Part shown: one piece after another, positions 26,210 to 35,345 of the stretch
How positions within the stretch are numbered: the stretch's first letter is position 1
How the letters are laid out: each line of letters starts with the position of its first letter
DNA from: Marinicauda salina
Lineage (GTDB): Bacteria; Pseudomonadota; Alphaproteobacteria; Caulobacterales; Maricaulaceae
NCBI RefSeq assembly: GCF_003122085.1
Contig: NZ_QEXV01000001.1
Coordinates: 930,001 to 994,000 of the forward strand
Direction of reading: 5' to 3'
Length of the DNA: 64,000 bases
The notes under the pieces: generated by a model
Told to the model about the DNA's origin: nothing
Databases searched by the model: none
Seen by the model: the letters and a program-made list of their open reading frames with translations, nothing else
Position numbers and translations under genes: made by a program

Positions 26210-27944
26210 CGCGCCCGCTTCATCCCGCGACATCCGCGCGGCGGTCGAGGCCCGCCTCGCCAAGCGCCATCGCGCGGAGCGCCGCTTCCGCGCCTACGGG
26301 CTCGGCGCGATCGGGTTGGCGCTCGTCTTCCTGGTCCTGCTGCTCGGCTCGATCGTGCTGCAGGCCGCCGGGGCGTTCACCGCGCACCGGCTGACCCTGC
26401 CCGTCGAGATCGAACGCGCGGCGGTCGATCCGCGCGGCGACATGAGCGAGGCGTCGCTGCGCCGGGGCTCCTACAACACGGTCATTCAGCAGGCCCTGCG
26501 CGAACAGTTCCCCTCGGTGTCGGACGCCTCGGCCCTGCGCGAGCTGTTCGGCCTGTACTCGGCGGTGAACGCCGCGCGCCTGCTCAACCAGGTGGTCGAC
26601 GATCCCGATCTCGTCGGCGAGCGGATCGAGTTCGCGATGCCGCTGTCCGACGACGCCGACCTCTATCTCAAGGGCGCGACGGTCGACGAGACGCGCCGGC
26701 CCGGTTCGGCGCCGATCACTATCGCGATCGAGGACGGCGCGGCGCGCATCGAGGGCGAGGCGCCGGTGTTCGCCGCATTCCTCGACGCCATGGACGCCGT
26801 CGTGCGCGAGCGCGTCGCCGCCGCGCGCGAGCGGGCCGAGGCCGCCCGCGCCGCGGCGTCGGGCGCGGCGACCCGCGACGAGGCGGCCGCCGCGCGCGCC
26901 GAGGCCGAACGCAGCGCGGCTCTGGCCGACCGGCTCGAGGCGCGCCTCGGGGCCGATCCGGTGACGCTCGGACCGGGCACGCCCAGCCTGTTCGTGGCGG
27001 CCGCCGACGGCGTCGTCGCGATCGAGCGCATCGCCGCCGACGGGCGCAGCGCGGTCGGGACCCCGGTGATCGCGCCGCAAGCGACGGGGCGCATGGACGA
27101 CTGGACGCTGTGGGAGCTGGAGACGCCGCCCTCGGCGCGGCGGATCTCGGACCGCCAGATCGTCTGGACGCGCGCGCTCGAGGAACGCGGCTTCGTCCAG
27201 AACGCCTTCAACACCACCCTGTTCACCCACGCCGACAGCCGCGAGCCGGAGCTCGCCGGCGTGCTCGGCGCGATGATCGGCTCGATGCTGACCATGCTGG
27301 TGACGATGGCGCTCGCCGTGCCGATCGGCGTCGGCGCGGCGGTCTATCTCGAGGAGTTCGCGCCGAAGAACCGGATCACCGGGATCATCGAGGTCAACAT
27401 CAACAATCTCGCCGCGGTGCCCTCGATCGTGTTCGGCCTGCTCGGCCTCGCCGTGTTCATCAACTTCTTCGGGCTGCCGCGCTCGGCGCCGCTGGTCGGC
27501 GGCATGGTGCTCGCGCTGATGACGCTGCCCACCGTCATCATCTCCTCGCGCGCCGCGCTGAAGGCCGTGCCGCCGTCGATCCGCGAAGCCGCGCTCGGCG
27601 TCGGCGCATCGAAGACCCAGGCGGTGTTCGGCCACGTGATCCCGCTGGCCGCGCCGGGCATGCTCACCGGCTCGATCATCGGCCTGGCGCAGGCGCTGGG
27701 CGAGACCGCGCCGCTGCTGATGATCGGCATGGTGGCCTTCATCGCCGATCCGCCCACGGTCGGGCCGGCCGGATTCACCGAGCCGGCCACCGTGATGCCC
27801 GTCCAGATCTTTCTCTGGTCCGGCGCGGCCGAACGCGCCTTCGAAGCCCGCACTGCGGCGGCCATCCTGGTGCTGCTCGCCCTGATGGTGATCTTCAACG
27901 CGGCGGCCATCTGGCTGCGCCGCCGGTTCGAACGGAGATGGTGA
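26202..27944 (+). CDS. pstA: phosphate ABC transporter permease PstA with N-terminal extension
   Basis: A 580-residue protein. After one N-terminal helix (about residues 30-55) comes an extracytoplasmic region of about 300 residues that matches the DUF3333 type in its first part and includes an Ala/Glu/Arg coiled-coil stretch (about 200-255). The permease domain follows ([54 protein letters not shown]). The start ATG lies inside the end of pstC (ATGACTGA overlap). The extension is longer than in typical DUF3333 PstA proteins as I know them. Confidence 0.93.
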   Translation: MTDAPASSRDIRAAVEARLAKRHRAERRFRAYGLGAIGLALVFLVLLLGSIVLQAAGAFTAHRLTLPVEIERAAVDPRGDMSEASLRRGSYNTVIQQALREQFPSVSDASALRELFGLYSAVNAARLLNQVVDDPDLVGERIEFAMPLSDDADLYLKGATVDETRRPGSAPITIAIEDGAARIEGEAPVFAAFLDAMDAVVRERVAAARERAEAARAAASGAATRDEAAAARAEAERSAALADRLEARLGADPVTLGPGTPSLFVAAADGVVAIERIAADGRSAVGTPVIAPQATGRMDDWTLWELETPPSARRISDRQIVWTRALEERGFVQNAFNTTLFTHADSREPELAGVLGAMIGSMLTMLVTMALAVPIGVGAAVYLEEFAPKNRITGIIEVNINNLAAVPSIVFGLLGLAVFINFFGLPRSAPLVGGMVLALMTLPTVIISSRAALKAVPPSIREAALGVGASKTQAVFGHVIPLAAPGMLTGSIIGLAQALGETAPLLMIGMVAFIADPPTVGPAGFTEPATVMPVQIFLWSGAAERAFEARTAAAILVLLALMVIFNAAAIWLRRRFERRW

Positions 27945-28768
27945 CCGTGTACGACGAAGCCCGCGCGAGCGGAGACGCCGAGACTGTCTACCACGCCGCC
28001 GAGGAATCGCGGGCGACGAAGGTCGCCACGCGCGACGTCGACGTGTTCTACGCCGACAAGCAGGCGCTCGACTCGATCAGCGTCGACATCCCCGATCGCT
28101 CCGTGACGGCCTTCATCGGCCCGTCGGGCTGCGGCAAGTCGACCTTCCTGCGCTGCATCAACCGCATGAACGACACGATCGACACCGCCCGCGTGAGCGG
28201 ATCGATCACGATCGACGGCGAGGAGATCAACGATCGCGCCGTCGATCCGGTGGTGCTGCGCGCGCGCGTCGGGATGGTTTTCCAGAAGCCCAACCCGTTC
28301 CCGAAATCGATCTACGACAATGTCGCCTACGGCCCGAAGATCCACGGCCTGGCTTCCGACCGCGCCGAGCGCGACGCCATCGTCGAGACCAGCCTGAAGA
28401 AGGCCGGCCTCTGGGACGAGGTCGCCGACCGGCTCCACACGCCCGGCACCGCGCTGTCGGGCGGCCAGCAGCAGCGCCTCGTCATCGCGCGCGCGATCGC
28501 GGTCAACCCGGAGGTGATCCTGATGGACGAGCCGTGCTCGGCGCTCGACCCGATCGCCACGGCCAAGATCGAAGAGCTGATCGACGAGCTGCGGCAGAAC
28601 TACTGCATCATCATGGTCACCCACTCGATGGCGCAGGCCGCGCGCGTCTCCCAGATGACCGCCTTCTTCCATCTCGGCGCGCTGGTGGAGTTCGGGCCGA
28701 CCGAGCAGATGTTCACCAACCCGAGCGATCAACGCACGCAGGACTATATTACGGGACGGTTCGGATGA
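27938..28768 (+). CDS. pstB: phosphate ABC transporter ATP-binding protein PstB
   Basis: A 276-residue ATPase that powers phosphate import. Walker [10 protein letters not shown] (about residue 61), the PstB-typical [19 protein letters not shown], the signature LSGGQQQRL and Walker B VILMDEP are all present, with the His-loop in VTHSM. The N-terminus has an extra 25 or so residues ahead of the core. The start is uncertain between the ATG at 27938, overlapping the pstA stop, and the GTG at 27947, which has GGAG at better spacing. Confidence 0.96.
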   Translation: MVTVYDEARASGDAETVYHAAEESRATKVATRDVDVFYADKQALDSISVDIPDRSVTAFIGPSGCGKSTFLRCINRMNDTIDTARVSGSITIDGEEINDRAVDPVVLRARVGMVFQKPNPFPKSIYDNVAYGPKIHGLASDRAERDAIVETSLKKAGLWDEVADRLHTPGTALSGGQQQRLVIARAIAVNPEVILMDEPCSALDPIATAKIEELIDELRQNYCIIMVTHSMAQAARVSQMTAFFHLGALVEFGPTEQMFTNPSDQRTQDYITGRFG

Positions 28769-28812
28769 GCCGGCCGCAAGGCCGCTTCCCGCGGCGCTGA
28801 AAGGATTTCGCC

Positions 28813-29526
28813 ATGACGCAGCAAGGCGCAGGCCACCAGCACATCGTCAAGGCCTTCTCCGAGGAGCTCGAGCATCTCGCCGGCGACGTCGCGACCATGG
28901 GCGGGCTCGCCGAGAGCATGGTCTCCGACGCCGTCGAGGCGGTCGTCAAGCGCGACGGGCGTCTCGCCGAGGACGTGGTCGAACGCGACAAGCAGGTCGA
29001 TACCTATCATCGCGACCTTGAGCGCCAGATCATCCGCCTGCTCGCCCTGCGTCAGCCGATGGCCACCGACCTGCGCTCGTGCATCGCCGCGCTCAAGATC
29101 TCCTCGGACCTCGAACGCGTCGGCGATCTCGCCAAGTCGATCGCCCGGCGGGTGCGCGTCCTGAACAGGAGCGAGCCGGTGGCGCTGACCAAGTCGGTCG
29201 AGCGCATGGCGCGCCTCGTCCAGTCCCAGCTCCACGAGGTGCTCGACGCCTACGCGACCGGCGAGATCGAGCGCGCCGTCGGCGTCTGGGAGCGCGATGA
29301 CGAGGTCGACGAGCACTACAACTCGCTGTTCCGCGAGCTGATCACCTACATGATGGAGGACCCGAAGATGATCGGGGCCGCCGCCCATCTCCTGTTCGTC
29401 GCGAAGAATCTCGAGCGGATGGGCGATCACGCCACCAACATCGCCGAGGACATCCATTATGTCGTCACGGGCAAGGAGCTGACGGCCGAGCGTCCGCGCG
29501 GGCCGCGGCCGGAAGCGCCGGAGTAG
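28813..29526 (+). CDS. phoU: phosphate signalling protein PhoU
   Basis: A 237-residue helical protein with the two PhoU repeats: metal-binding EExxxD-type motifs in VVERDKQVDTYHRDLE (repeat 1) and WERDDEVDEHYNSLFRELI (repeat 2), and the family signatures SSDLERVGDLAKSIA and AKNLERMGDHATNIAEDI. It links the Pst transporter to PhoR and represses the Pho response when phosphate is plentiful. It lies 44 bp after pstB and 16 bp before phoB. Confidence 0.96.
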   Translation: MTQQGAGHQHIVKAFSEELEHLAGDVATMGGLAESMVSDAVEAVVKRDGRLAEDVVERDKQVDTYHRDLERQIIRLLALRQPMATDLRSCIAALKISSDLERVGDLAKSIARRVRVLNRSEPVALTKSVERMARLVQSQLHEVLDAYATGEIERAVGVWERDDEVDEHYNSLFRELITYMMEDPKMIGAAAHLLFVAKNLERMGDHATNIAEDIHYVVTGKELTAERPRGPRPEAPE

Positions 29527-29542
29527 AGCAGGGAATCGCGCC

Positions 29543-30232
29543 ATGCAGGCTCATGTTCTTGTGGTCGAGGACGAGGACGCGCTCGCCGAGCTGCTCCAGT
29601 ACAATCTGAACAAGGAAGGCTTCCGCGTGTCCGTCGCCGGCGACGGCGAGGAGGCGATGATGCTTGTCGAGGAAGACCAGCCCGACGTCGTCATCCTGGA
29701 CTGGATGCTCCCCAAGCTGTCGGGCATCGAAGTGTGCCGGCGCCTGCGCGGCCGCCAGGAAACCCGCAACGTGCCGATCATCATGCTCACCGCGCGCGGC
29801 GAGGAGGGCGACCGGATCCGCGGGCTGGACACCGGCGCCGACGACTACATCGTCAAGCCTTTCCTGATGAAGGAGCTGTTCGCGCGCCTGCGCGCCGTGC
29901 TCCGCCGCATTCGGCCGGGTCTGGCCGAGGACAAGGTCACGTGCGGCGACATCACCATCGACCGCGCCGCCCATCGCGTGGTGCGCGGCGGCGAGGAGAT
30001 CCACCTCGGGCCCACCGAGTTCCGTCTGCTCGATCACCTGATGCAGCACCCCGGCCGCGTCTTTTCGCGCGAGCAGCTGCTCGACGCGGTCTGGGGCGCG
30101 GACGTCTATGTCGAGGCCCGCACCGTCGACGTCCATGTCGGCCGGCTGCGCAAGGCGCTGAACAAGCACGCCGAAACCGATCCGATCCGCACGGTGCGCT
30201 CCGCCGGCTACGCGCTGAACGCGCCGGCCTGA
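29543..30232 (+). CDS. phoB: phosphate-regulon response regulator PhoB
   Basis: A 229-residue OmpR-family regulator. The receiver domain (1-120) has the acidic residues EDED near 9-12, phosphoacceptor Asp53 in VVILDWMLPK, Thr in MLTARG and Lys in DDYIVKPF. The C-terminal winged helix contains LGPTEFRLLDHLMQHPGRVF and ARTVDVHVGRLRKAL. It binds Pho boxes such as the candidate at 24443. It is the last gene of the phosphate operon. Confidence 0.96.
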   Translation: MQAHVLVVEDEDALAELLQYNLNKEGFRVSVAGDGEEAMMLVEEDQPDVVILDWMLPKLSGIEVCRRLRGRQETRNVPIIMLTARGEEGDRIRGLDTGADDYIVKPFLMKELFARLRAVLRRIRPGLAEDKVTCGDITIDRAAHRVVRGGEEIHLGPTEFRLLDHLMQHPGRVFSREQLLDAVWGADVYVEARTVDVHVGRLRKALNKHAETDPIRTVRSAGYALNAPA

Positions 30233-30278
30233 TCGCGCCGCGCGGGGCGGTGGCGCGGCTCTCGCGGCGCCACTAGGG

Positions 30279-30301
30279 TGCGCCTTTTCATTGAAGGCGC
30301 A
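30279..30301. terminator. hairpin between phoB and the Rieske gene
   Basis: TGCGCCTT and AAGGCGCA form a perfect 8-bp stem around a 7-nt loop (TTCATTG). A second, partly overlapping hairpin uses GGCGC (30266-30270) and GCGCC (30279-30283) followed by TTTTC. The two structures are mutually exclusive. It may end the phoB transcript; it sits 10 bp before the oxygenase start. Confidence 0.5.
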
Positions 30302-30311
30302 ATGCGCAGCC

Positions 30312-31400
30312 ATGACCGAAGAAACGTCATTCCTTTCGCATCTCTGGTATCTCGGCGCGCCGTCGCGACGGCTCAAGCCTGGAGCGATGCTGCGCAAGGT
30401 GATCATGGGCCAGCCGATTTTGCTTGCCCGCGATTCCGAGGGGAAGGCGTTCGCAATCCGCGATATCTGCCCGCATCGCGGAATCCCGTTGTCCGAGGGC
30501 CGGTTGCTCGAGGACGAAAGCGGCGCAGTCGAAATCGAATGCGCCTATCACGGCTGGCGGTTCGGTCGGGAAGGGCGCTGCAAGGCGATCCCCTCGCTCG
30601 TCGAGGGCCAGCAAGTGGACCTGTCGAAGATCTGCGTGCGGCGCTATCCCGTGCGCGAGCATCAGGGGCTGGTGTGGGTGTTCGTCTGCGACACGCCGGT
30701 CGAAGGCCCGGCGATGGCGGAGGCCGAGCCGGTGGAGCCGCCGTTTCCGCCGCCCGACATACCCGGCGTGGGCGAGCGGCGGCCCAACTATGTCCACGTC
30801 GTCGAATTCGCCTGTCATGTGGACAATGCGATCATCGGTCTGATGGACCCGGCGCACGGGCCCTATGTCCACCAGTCCTGGTACTGGCGCAGCTCGGGGA
30901 ACATGTACGAGAAGGAGAAGCGTTTCGCGCCGGTCGAACGCGGCTTCTCGATGGTCAATCACCCGCCCTCGAGCAATTCGCTAGCCTACAGGGTGCTGGG
31001 CGGAAAGCCGACGACGGAGATCGCGTTCCGGCTGCCGGGCGTGCGTACGGAGCATGTCCGCGTCGGCGAGCGCTTCGTGACCTCGCTCACCGTCGTCACC
31101 CCGATCGATCATGAGCGCACCGAGGTCACCCAGGTGCTGTACTGGGATCACCCCGTGCTGACCGCGCTCAAGCCCCTGCTGGGCGTCTTCGCGCGCGCCT
31201 TCCTCGACCAGGATCGCGTCATCGTCCAGAAGCAGTACGAGGGCCTGAAGTTCAATCCGCGCCTGATGCTGATCAACGACGCCGACGTTCAGGCGAAGTG
31301 GTACTTCAGAATGAAGAAGGCCTGGACGCGGTCGGTCGAGACCGGCGCGGAGTTCGTTCACCCGCTGCAGGACGAGGTCACGCTGCGCTGGCGCAGCTGA
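30312..31400 (+). CDS. Rieske non-heme iron oxygenase, alpha subunit type
   Basis: A 362-residue protein. The Rieske [2Fe-2S] ligands are CPHRG (Cys, His, near residue 54) and CAYHGW (Cys, His, near residue 77), spaced as in ring-hydroxylating oxygenases. The mononuclear iron site is likely in MDPAHGPYVHQSW, where the two His follow the family pattern D-x2-H-x3/4-H. It would hydroxylate or demethylate an aromatic or lipid substrate with electrons from a separate reductase; none is encoded nearby. The ATG at 30312 starts the conserved region (FLSHLWYLG). Confidence 0.88.
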   Translation: MTEETSFLSHLWYLGAPSRRLKPGAMLRKVIMGQPILLARDSEGKAFAIRDICPHRGIPLSEGRLLEDESGAVEIECAYHGWRFGREGRCKAIPSLVEGQQVDLSKICVRRYPVREHQGLVWVFVCDTPVEGPAMAEAEPVEPPFPPPDIPGVGERRPNYVHVVEFACHVDNAIIGLMDPAHGPYVHQSWYWRSSGNMYEKEKRFAPVERGFSMVNHPPSSNSLAYRVLGGKPTTEIAFRLPGVRTEHVRVGERFVTSLTVVTPIDHERTEVTQVLYWDHPVLTALKPLLGVFARAFLDQDRVIVQKQYEGLKFNPRLMLINDADVQAKWYFRMKKAWTRSVETGAEFVHPLQDEVTLRWRS

Positions 31401-31410
31401 CCCGCAAGAA

Positions 31411-31440
31411 GAAGGGCGGCGCCGCGCGGCCCCGCCCTTC
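31411..31440. terminator. bidirectional hairpin between the convergent Rieske gene and gcrA
   Basis: GAAGGGCGG pairs with CCGCCCTTC across a 12-nt GC-rich loop. It lies 11 bp after the oxygenase stop and 29 bp from the gcrA stop. T-rich bases on each side are weak, so strength is uncertain. Confidence 0.55.
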
Positions 31441-31468
31441 GTCTTCGTCCCGGCGATCCCCGCTTCGC

Positions 31469-32005
31469 TCAGAAATTCACCCGGCGCGTCGCCTGCAGGC
31501 TGTCGAGCACGGCGCGCGCGTCGTCGGTCGGCTTGCGCTTGCGCTTGGACTGCGGCTGGTAGGCCATCTCGGCGTGCGCCTCGCAATACGCGCCGCCCGG
31601 CGAGGCCTTGCGGCCGCAGAAGCGGAAGGTGGCGTCGGCCGGGTCGCCGATGGGCCATTTGCACATGCTCTCGCGCAGCGTCAGCACCGTGGCGTACTCG
31701 CCGTTGGGCAGGCGGGCGGCCTCGACCGGCGCGGGCCTGGGCGCCGGCGCGGGGGCGGACTTGGCCGCGGCCGGCTTCGAACGCGCCGGCGCATTCGGGG
31801 TCCGGCGCGGCTTGGCGGCGGGCTTCGACACGACGCGGCGGGTCGGGCGCGACGGCGCGGCGCGGCCCGACAGCCCAAGGCGGTGCACCTTGCCGATCAC
31901 GGCGTTGCGGGTGACGCCGCCGAGCTCCTTGGCGATCTGGCTTGCGCTCAGACCCTCAGCCCACAGTTTTTTCAGCGTTTCCACGCGTTCTTCGGTCCAA
32001 GCCAT
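31469..32005 (-). CDS. gcrA: cell-cycle regulator GcrA
   Basis: A 178-residue protein. The N-terminal helix-turn-helix (MAWTEERVETLKKLWAEG, SASQIAKELGGVTRNAVIGKVHRLGLSGR) and the C-terminal cysteine-containing sigma70-interaction domain (CKWPIGDP, FCGRKA, YCEAHAEMAYQP) are diagnostic, joined by an Ala/Pro/Lys-rich linker. GcrA is a sigma70 cofactor that activates promoters carrying CcrM-methylated GANTC sites in alphaproteobacteria. GAGGAGCG precedes the ATG at 32005. One GANTC site lies upstream at 32141-32145. Confidence 0.97.
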   Translation of the reverse strand: MAWTEERVETLKKLWAEGLSASQIAKELGGVTRNAVIGKVHRLGLSGRAAPSRPTRRVVSKPAAKPRRTPNAPARSKPAAAKSAPAPAPRPAPVEAARLPNGEYATVLTLRESMCKWPIGDPADATFRFCGRKASPGGAYCEAHAEMAYQPQSKRKRKPTDDARAVLDSLQATRRVNF

Positions 32006-32232
32006 GGCGGTGCGCTCCTCGCCTGCTACGCTCTGCACGAAACCTACCCGTTGGGGCGGCGCCCGGCCTCAATCCCAATATCTTGGGGCCGGACACGAGA
32101 TACAGTATCCAAGGGCGGTTTCGACACAAGATGCGGAAACGAATCGGGCGTGGATAACTGCCGCAGCCGGCGCCTCGCGCAGCCGCGCCGGGCCGTGCTA
32201 GAGGACCGTCAACCCCGCCGCCGGAGTCGCCC

Positions 32233-33066
32233 ATGGCCGAAGACGCCGCCAAGCAACCCGCCGTTCCCGGCGCCGCCTCGCCGGAGCCCCGCGCGATCGG
32301 CGCGGTCAACTGGCTCGGCCTGTGGACGCTGTACAAGAAGGAGGTCCGCCGCTTCCTGAAGGTCAGCTTCCAGACGGTGCTGGCCCCGGTCGCGACGACG
32401 CTGCTCTACATGACGGTGTTCTCGCTCGCCATCGGCGCGCGCCGCGGCGACGTCAACGGGATCGAGTTCACCGCCTTCCTGGCGCCCGGCCTGGTCATGA
32501 TGGGGCTTCTGAACAACGCCTTCGCCAATTCGTCCTCGTCGCTGATCGTGGCGAAGGTCCAGGGCAACACCGTCGATTTCCTGATGCCGCCGCTATCGCC
32601 GGCCGAGCTGGCGGCGGGCTTCATCGGCGGCGCCATGACGCGCGGCGTCATCGTGGCCGCGGCCACCGCGATCGTCATCGCACCCTTCGTCGACATGTCG
32701 ATCGCGCACGCCGGCGCGGTCGCCTTCTACGGGCTGTCGGCGGCGGCGATGCTGTCGATGGTCGGCGTGATCGCGGGCATCTGGGCCGAGAAGTTCGACC
32801 ATCTCGCGGTGATCACGAACTTCATCATCATGCCGCTCGCCTTCCTGTCGGGGACGTTCTACTCGATCGAGATCCTGCCCGAGCCGTTCCAGACGATCAG
32901 TCATTTCAACCCGGTTTTCTACATGATCGACGGGTTCCGTTACGGCTTCATCGGCCAGGCCGACGGCGCGCTGTGGATCGGCGCCGTCGCGATCACCGCC
33001 ATCAATCTCGCCCTGCTCGCGGCGAGCTATCTCGTCCTGCGCACGGGATGGCGCTTGAAGACCTGA
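32233..33066 (+). CDS. ABC-2 type transporter permease
   Basis: A 277-residue integral membrane protein with six predicted helices and the ABC-2 hallmarks YKKEVRRFLKV at the N-terminus, GLVMMGLLNNAFANSSSSLIVAKVQG, and PLAFLSGTFYSIEILPEP in the last third. Such permeases export polysaccharides, lipids or drugs with a separate ATPase, but no ATPase gene is adjacent, so the partner must be encoded elsewhere. The gene is divergent from gcrA and followed by a hairpin and argD. Confidence 0.9.
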   Translation: MAEDAAKQPAVPGAASPEPRAIGAVNWLGLWTLYKKEVRRFLKVSFQTVLAPVATTLLYMTVFSLAIGARRGDVNGIEFTAFLAPGLVMMGLLNNAFANSSSSLIVAKVQGNTVDFLMPPLSPAELAAGFIGGAMTRGVIVAAATAIVIAPFVDMSIAHAGAVAFYGLSAAAMLSMVGVIAGIWAEKFDHLAVITNFIIMPLAFLSGTFYSIEILPEPFQTISHFNPVFYMIDGFRYGFIGQADGALWIGAVAITAINLALLAASYLVLRTGWRLKT

Positions 33067-33068
33067 GC

Positions 33069-33096
33069 GCGGCGGGCGTAAACCCGCCGCATCTTT
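33069..33096 (+). terminator. hairpin terminator after the ABC-2 permease gene
   Basis: GCGGCGGG and CCCGCCGC form a perfect 8-bp stem with loop CGTAAA, followed by ATCTTT. It begins 3 bp after the stop codon and ends 24 bp before the argD start. Confidence 0.6.
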
Positions 33097-33119
33097 ACCG
33101 GACCGAATGGAGCGACCGC

Positions 33120-34304
33120 ATGCCGAAGCCCTTGATGGAGACCTACGCCCCGCCCGAGCAGATCTTCGAGCGCGGCGAGGGCGTGTTCCTCTACGAGCGC
33201 AGCGGGGAGGAGTATCTCGACTTCATCTCGGGCATCGCGGTCAACGGCCTCGGCCACGCCCATCCCAAGGCGGTCGCCGCGCTCAAGGCGCAGGCCGAGA
33301 AGCTCTGGCACACCTCGAACATGTTCCGCGTGCCCGGCCAGATCGAGCTCGCTGAGAAATACTGCCGCGACAGCTTCGCCGACCGCGTCTTCTTCACCAA
33401 TTCCGGCGCCGAGGCGATCGAGTGCGCGCTCAAGACGGCGCGGCATTACCACTACGCCAATGGCCAGCCCGACCGCTATCGGATCGTGACGGTGACGGGC
33501 GCCTTCCACGGCCGGACCTACGGGGCGATCAACGCCGGCGGCAATCCGAAATACCTGGAAGGCTTCGGCCCCCGCATGGAGGGCTTCGACCAGATCGAGT
33601 TCGGCGATCACGACGCGCTGCGCGCCGCCGTCACCGACCAGACCGCGGCGGTCCTCGTCGAGCCGGTCCAGGGCGAGGGCGGGGTCCGCGAGATCCCGGA
33701 AGTCTGCCTGCGCGGCCTGCGCGAGCTGTGCGACGAGCGCGGCGCGCTGCTGATCTATGACGAGGTCCAGTGCGGCGCCGGGCGCACCGGCAAGCTCTGG
33801 GCCCATCACTGGGCGGGCGACGCCGCGCCCGACATCATGGCCGTGGCCAAGGGCGTCGGCGGCGGCTTCCCGCTGGGCGCCTGCCTGGCCACCGACGCCT
33901 GCGGCGAGCACATGGTCGTGGGCACCCACGGCTCGACCTTCGGCGGCAATCCGCTGGCGATGGCGGTGGGCAATGTCGTCTATGACGAGCTCACCCGCGA
34001 AGGCTTCCTCGACCATGTCGTCGAGATCTCGAACTTCCTGCGCCAGCAGCTCGGCTCGGTCGCCGACGCGCATTCCGACAAGGTCGAGGAAGTGCGCGGC
34101 AAGGGCCTGCTGCTCGGGCTGAAGCTGCGCGAGGGCTATGTGAACAAGACTCTGGCGAAGCACGCCCGCGATCACCACCTGCTGATCGGAGCGGCCGGGG
34201 ACAATGTCGCGCGCATGGCCCCGCCGCTGATCATCGAGGAGGCGCACGCGCGCCGGGCCGTCGAGACGCTCGACGCGGCTCTGGGCGCGCTGCAGCCCGA
34301 ATAG
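33120..34304 (+). CDS. argD: acetylornithine/succinyldiaminopimelate aminotransferase
   Basis: A 394-residue class III PLP aminotransferase. The PLP-phosphate site NSGAEAIE, the YDEVQCGAGRTGKLWAH motif and the Schiff-base Lys in IMAVAKGVGGGFPLG are present. Short length and the initial 'MPKPLMETYAPPEQIFERGEG' type start fit ArgD, which makes N-acetylornithine in arginine synthesis and can serve lysine synthesis. hslO follows after 11 bp; in many alphaproteobacteria argF stands between the two, but not here. ATGGAGCG precedes the ATG. Confidence 0.93.
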   Translation: MPKPLMETYAPPEQIFERGEGVFLYERSGEEYLDFISGIAVNGLGHAHPKAVAALKAQAEKLWHTSNMFRVPGQIELAEKYCRDSFADRVFFTNSGAEAIECALKTARHYHYANGQPDRYRIVTVTGAFHGRTYGAINAGGNPKYLEGFGPRMEGFDQIEFGDHDALRAAVTDQTAAVLVEPVQGEGGVREIPEVCLRGLRELCDERGALLIYDEVQCGAGRTGKLWAHHWAGDAAPDIMAVAKGVGGGFPLGACLATDACGEHMVVGTHGSTFGGNPLAMAVGNVVYDELTREGFLDHVVEISNFLRQQLGSVADAHSDKVEEVRGKGLLLGLKLREGYVNKTLAKHARDHHLLIGAAGDNVARMAPPLIIEEAHARRAVETLDAALGALQPE

Positions 34305-34315
34305 ACGGAGCCTTC

Positions 34316-35287
34316 ATGGCGGAGAACACGACGCCGTCGCTGGGCGAGCTCGGCGGCGCAGACGACATTGTCGCGGCGTTTCAGCTGGAGCGGCGACCCG
34401 TGCGCGGGCGCATCGCCCGGCTCGGCCCGGTCGCCGACAAGATCCTGTCGGCGCACGACTATCCCGACTCGGTGGGCGCGCTCGCCGGCGAGGCGGTGCT
34501 GCTCGCCCTGCTGATCGGCGACGCGCTGAAGTTCGAGGGCCGGCTGATCGTCCAGGCCAGCGGCCGCAACGAGTCCGCCAGCGGCATCGAGGGCCGCGGC
34601 GCGGTGTCCTTCGTCGTCGCCGACTACACCACGGGAGAGGGCGTGCGCGCCTTCGCCAAGTACGACGCCGAGGCCGTCGCCGCCATCGAGGCCGAGCACG
34701 GTCCGCGCCCGGGCGCGGAGACGCTGCTCGGCCCGGGCGTGTTCGCCATGACCATCGACCAGGGCGCGGACACCGACCGCTACCAGGGCGTCGTCGAGAT
34801 CGACGGCCCGACGCTGGCCGCCAGCGCCGAGCACTATTTCCGCCAGTCCGAGCAGGTGCCCACGCGCATTCGGCTGGCCGTCGGCCAGGAGATGGTCGCC
34901 GGCGGCGAGACGCGCTGGCGCGCGGGCGGGGCGCTGATCCAGAAGATCGCCGAGGGCGAGGCAGAGGACGCCGATCCGGATGCGTTCGAGAACGCGCTCG
35001 CCCTGTTCGAGACGACCGAGGACGCCGAGCTGCTCGATCCGGACGTCTCCGCGGGCCGGCTCCTGTTCCGGCTGTTCCACGAGGACGGCGTGCGTCTCTA
35101 CGAGTCGCGCTCCGTGGAGCGGCGCTGCACCTGCGAGCGCGAGCGGCTGGCGCGGATCCTCGCGAGCTTCTCCGACGACGATCAGGCGCACATGATGCAG
35201 GACGGCGAGATCGTCATGACCTGCGAGTACTGCAATATCGACTGGAAATTCGCGCCCGAGGAGGTCGAGGCGGCCGGCCGCAACTGA
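34316..35287 (+). CDS. hslO: redox-regulated chaperone Hsp33
   Basis: A 323-residue holdase chaperone activated by oxidation and heat. The N-terminal domain is intact (LSAHDYPDSVGALAGEAVLLALL, then ASGRNESASGIEGRGAV). The C-terminal redox switch has the four zinc-binding cysteines as CTC (after RR) and CEYC (near the C-terminus), the expected C-x-C and C-x2-C pairs. It is probably cotranscribed with argD. Confidence 0.94.
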   Translation: MAENTTPSLGELGGADDIVAAFQLERRPVRGRIARLGPVADKILSAHDYPDSVGALAGEAVLLALLIGDALKFEGRLIVQASGRNESASGIEGRGAVSFVVADYTTGEGVRAFAKYDAEAVAAIEAEHGPRPGAETLLGPGVFAMTIDQGADTDRYQGVVEIDGPTLAASAEHYFRQSEQVPTRIRLAVGQEMVAGGETRWRAGGALIQKIAEGEAEDADPDAFENALALFETTEDAELLDPDVSAGRLLFRLFHEDGVRLYESRSVERRCTCERERLARILASFSDDDQAHMMQDGEIVMTCEYCNIDWKFAPEEVEAAGRN

Positions 35288-35345
35288 CGGCTTGGAGCGG
35301 CGTTCGGGGCGGGGCATGATAACCCTTCGCGTGGAGGGTATATTG

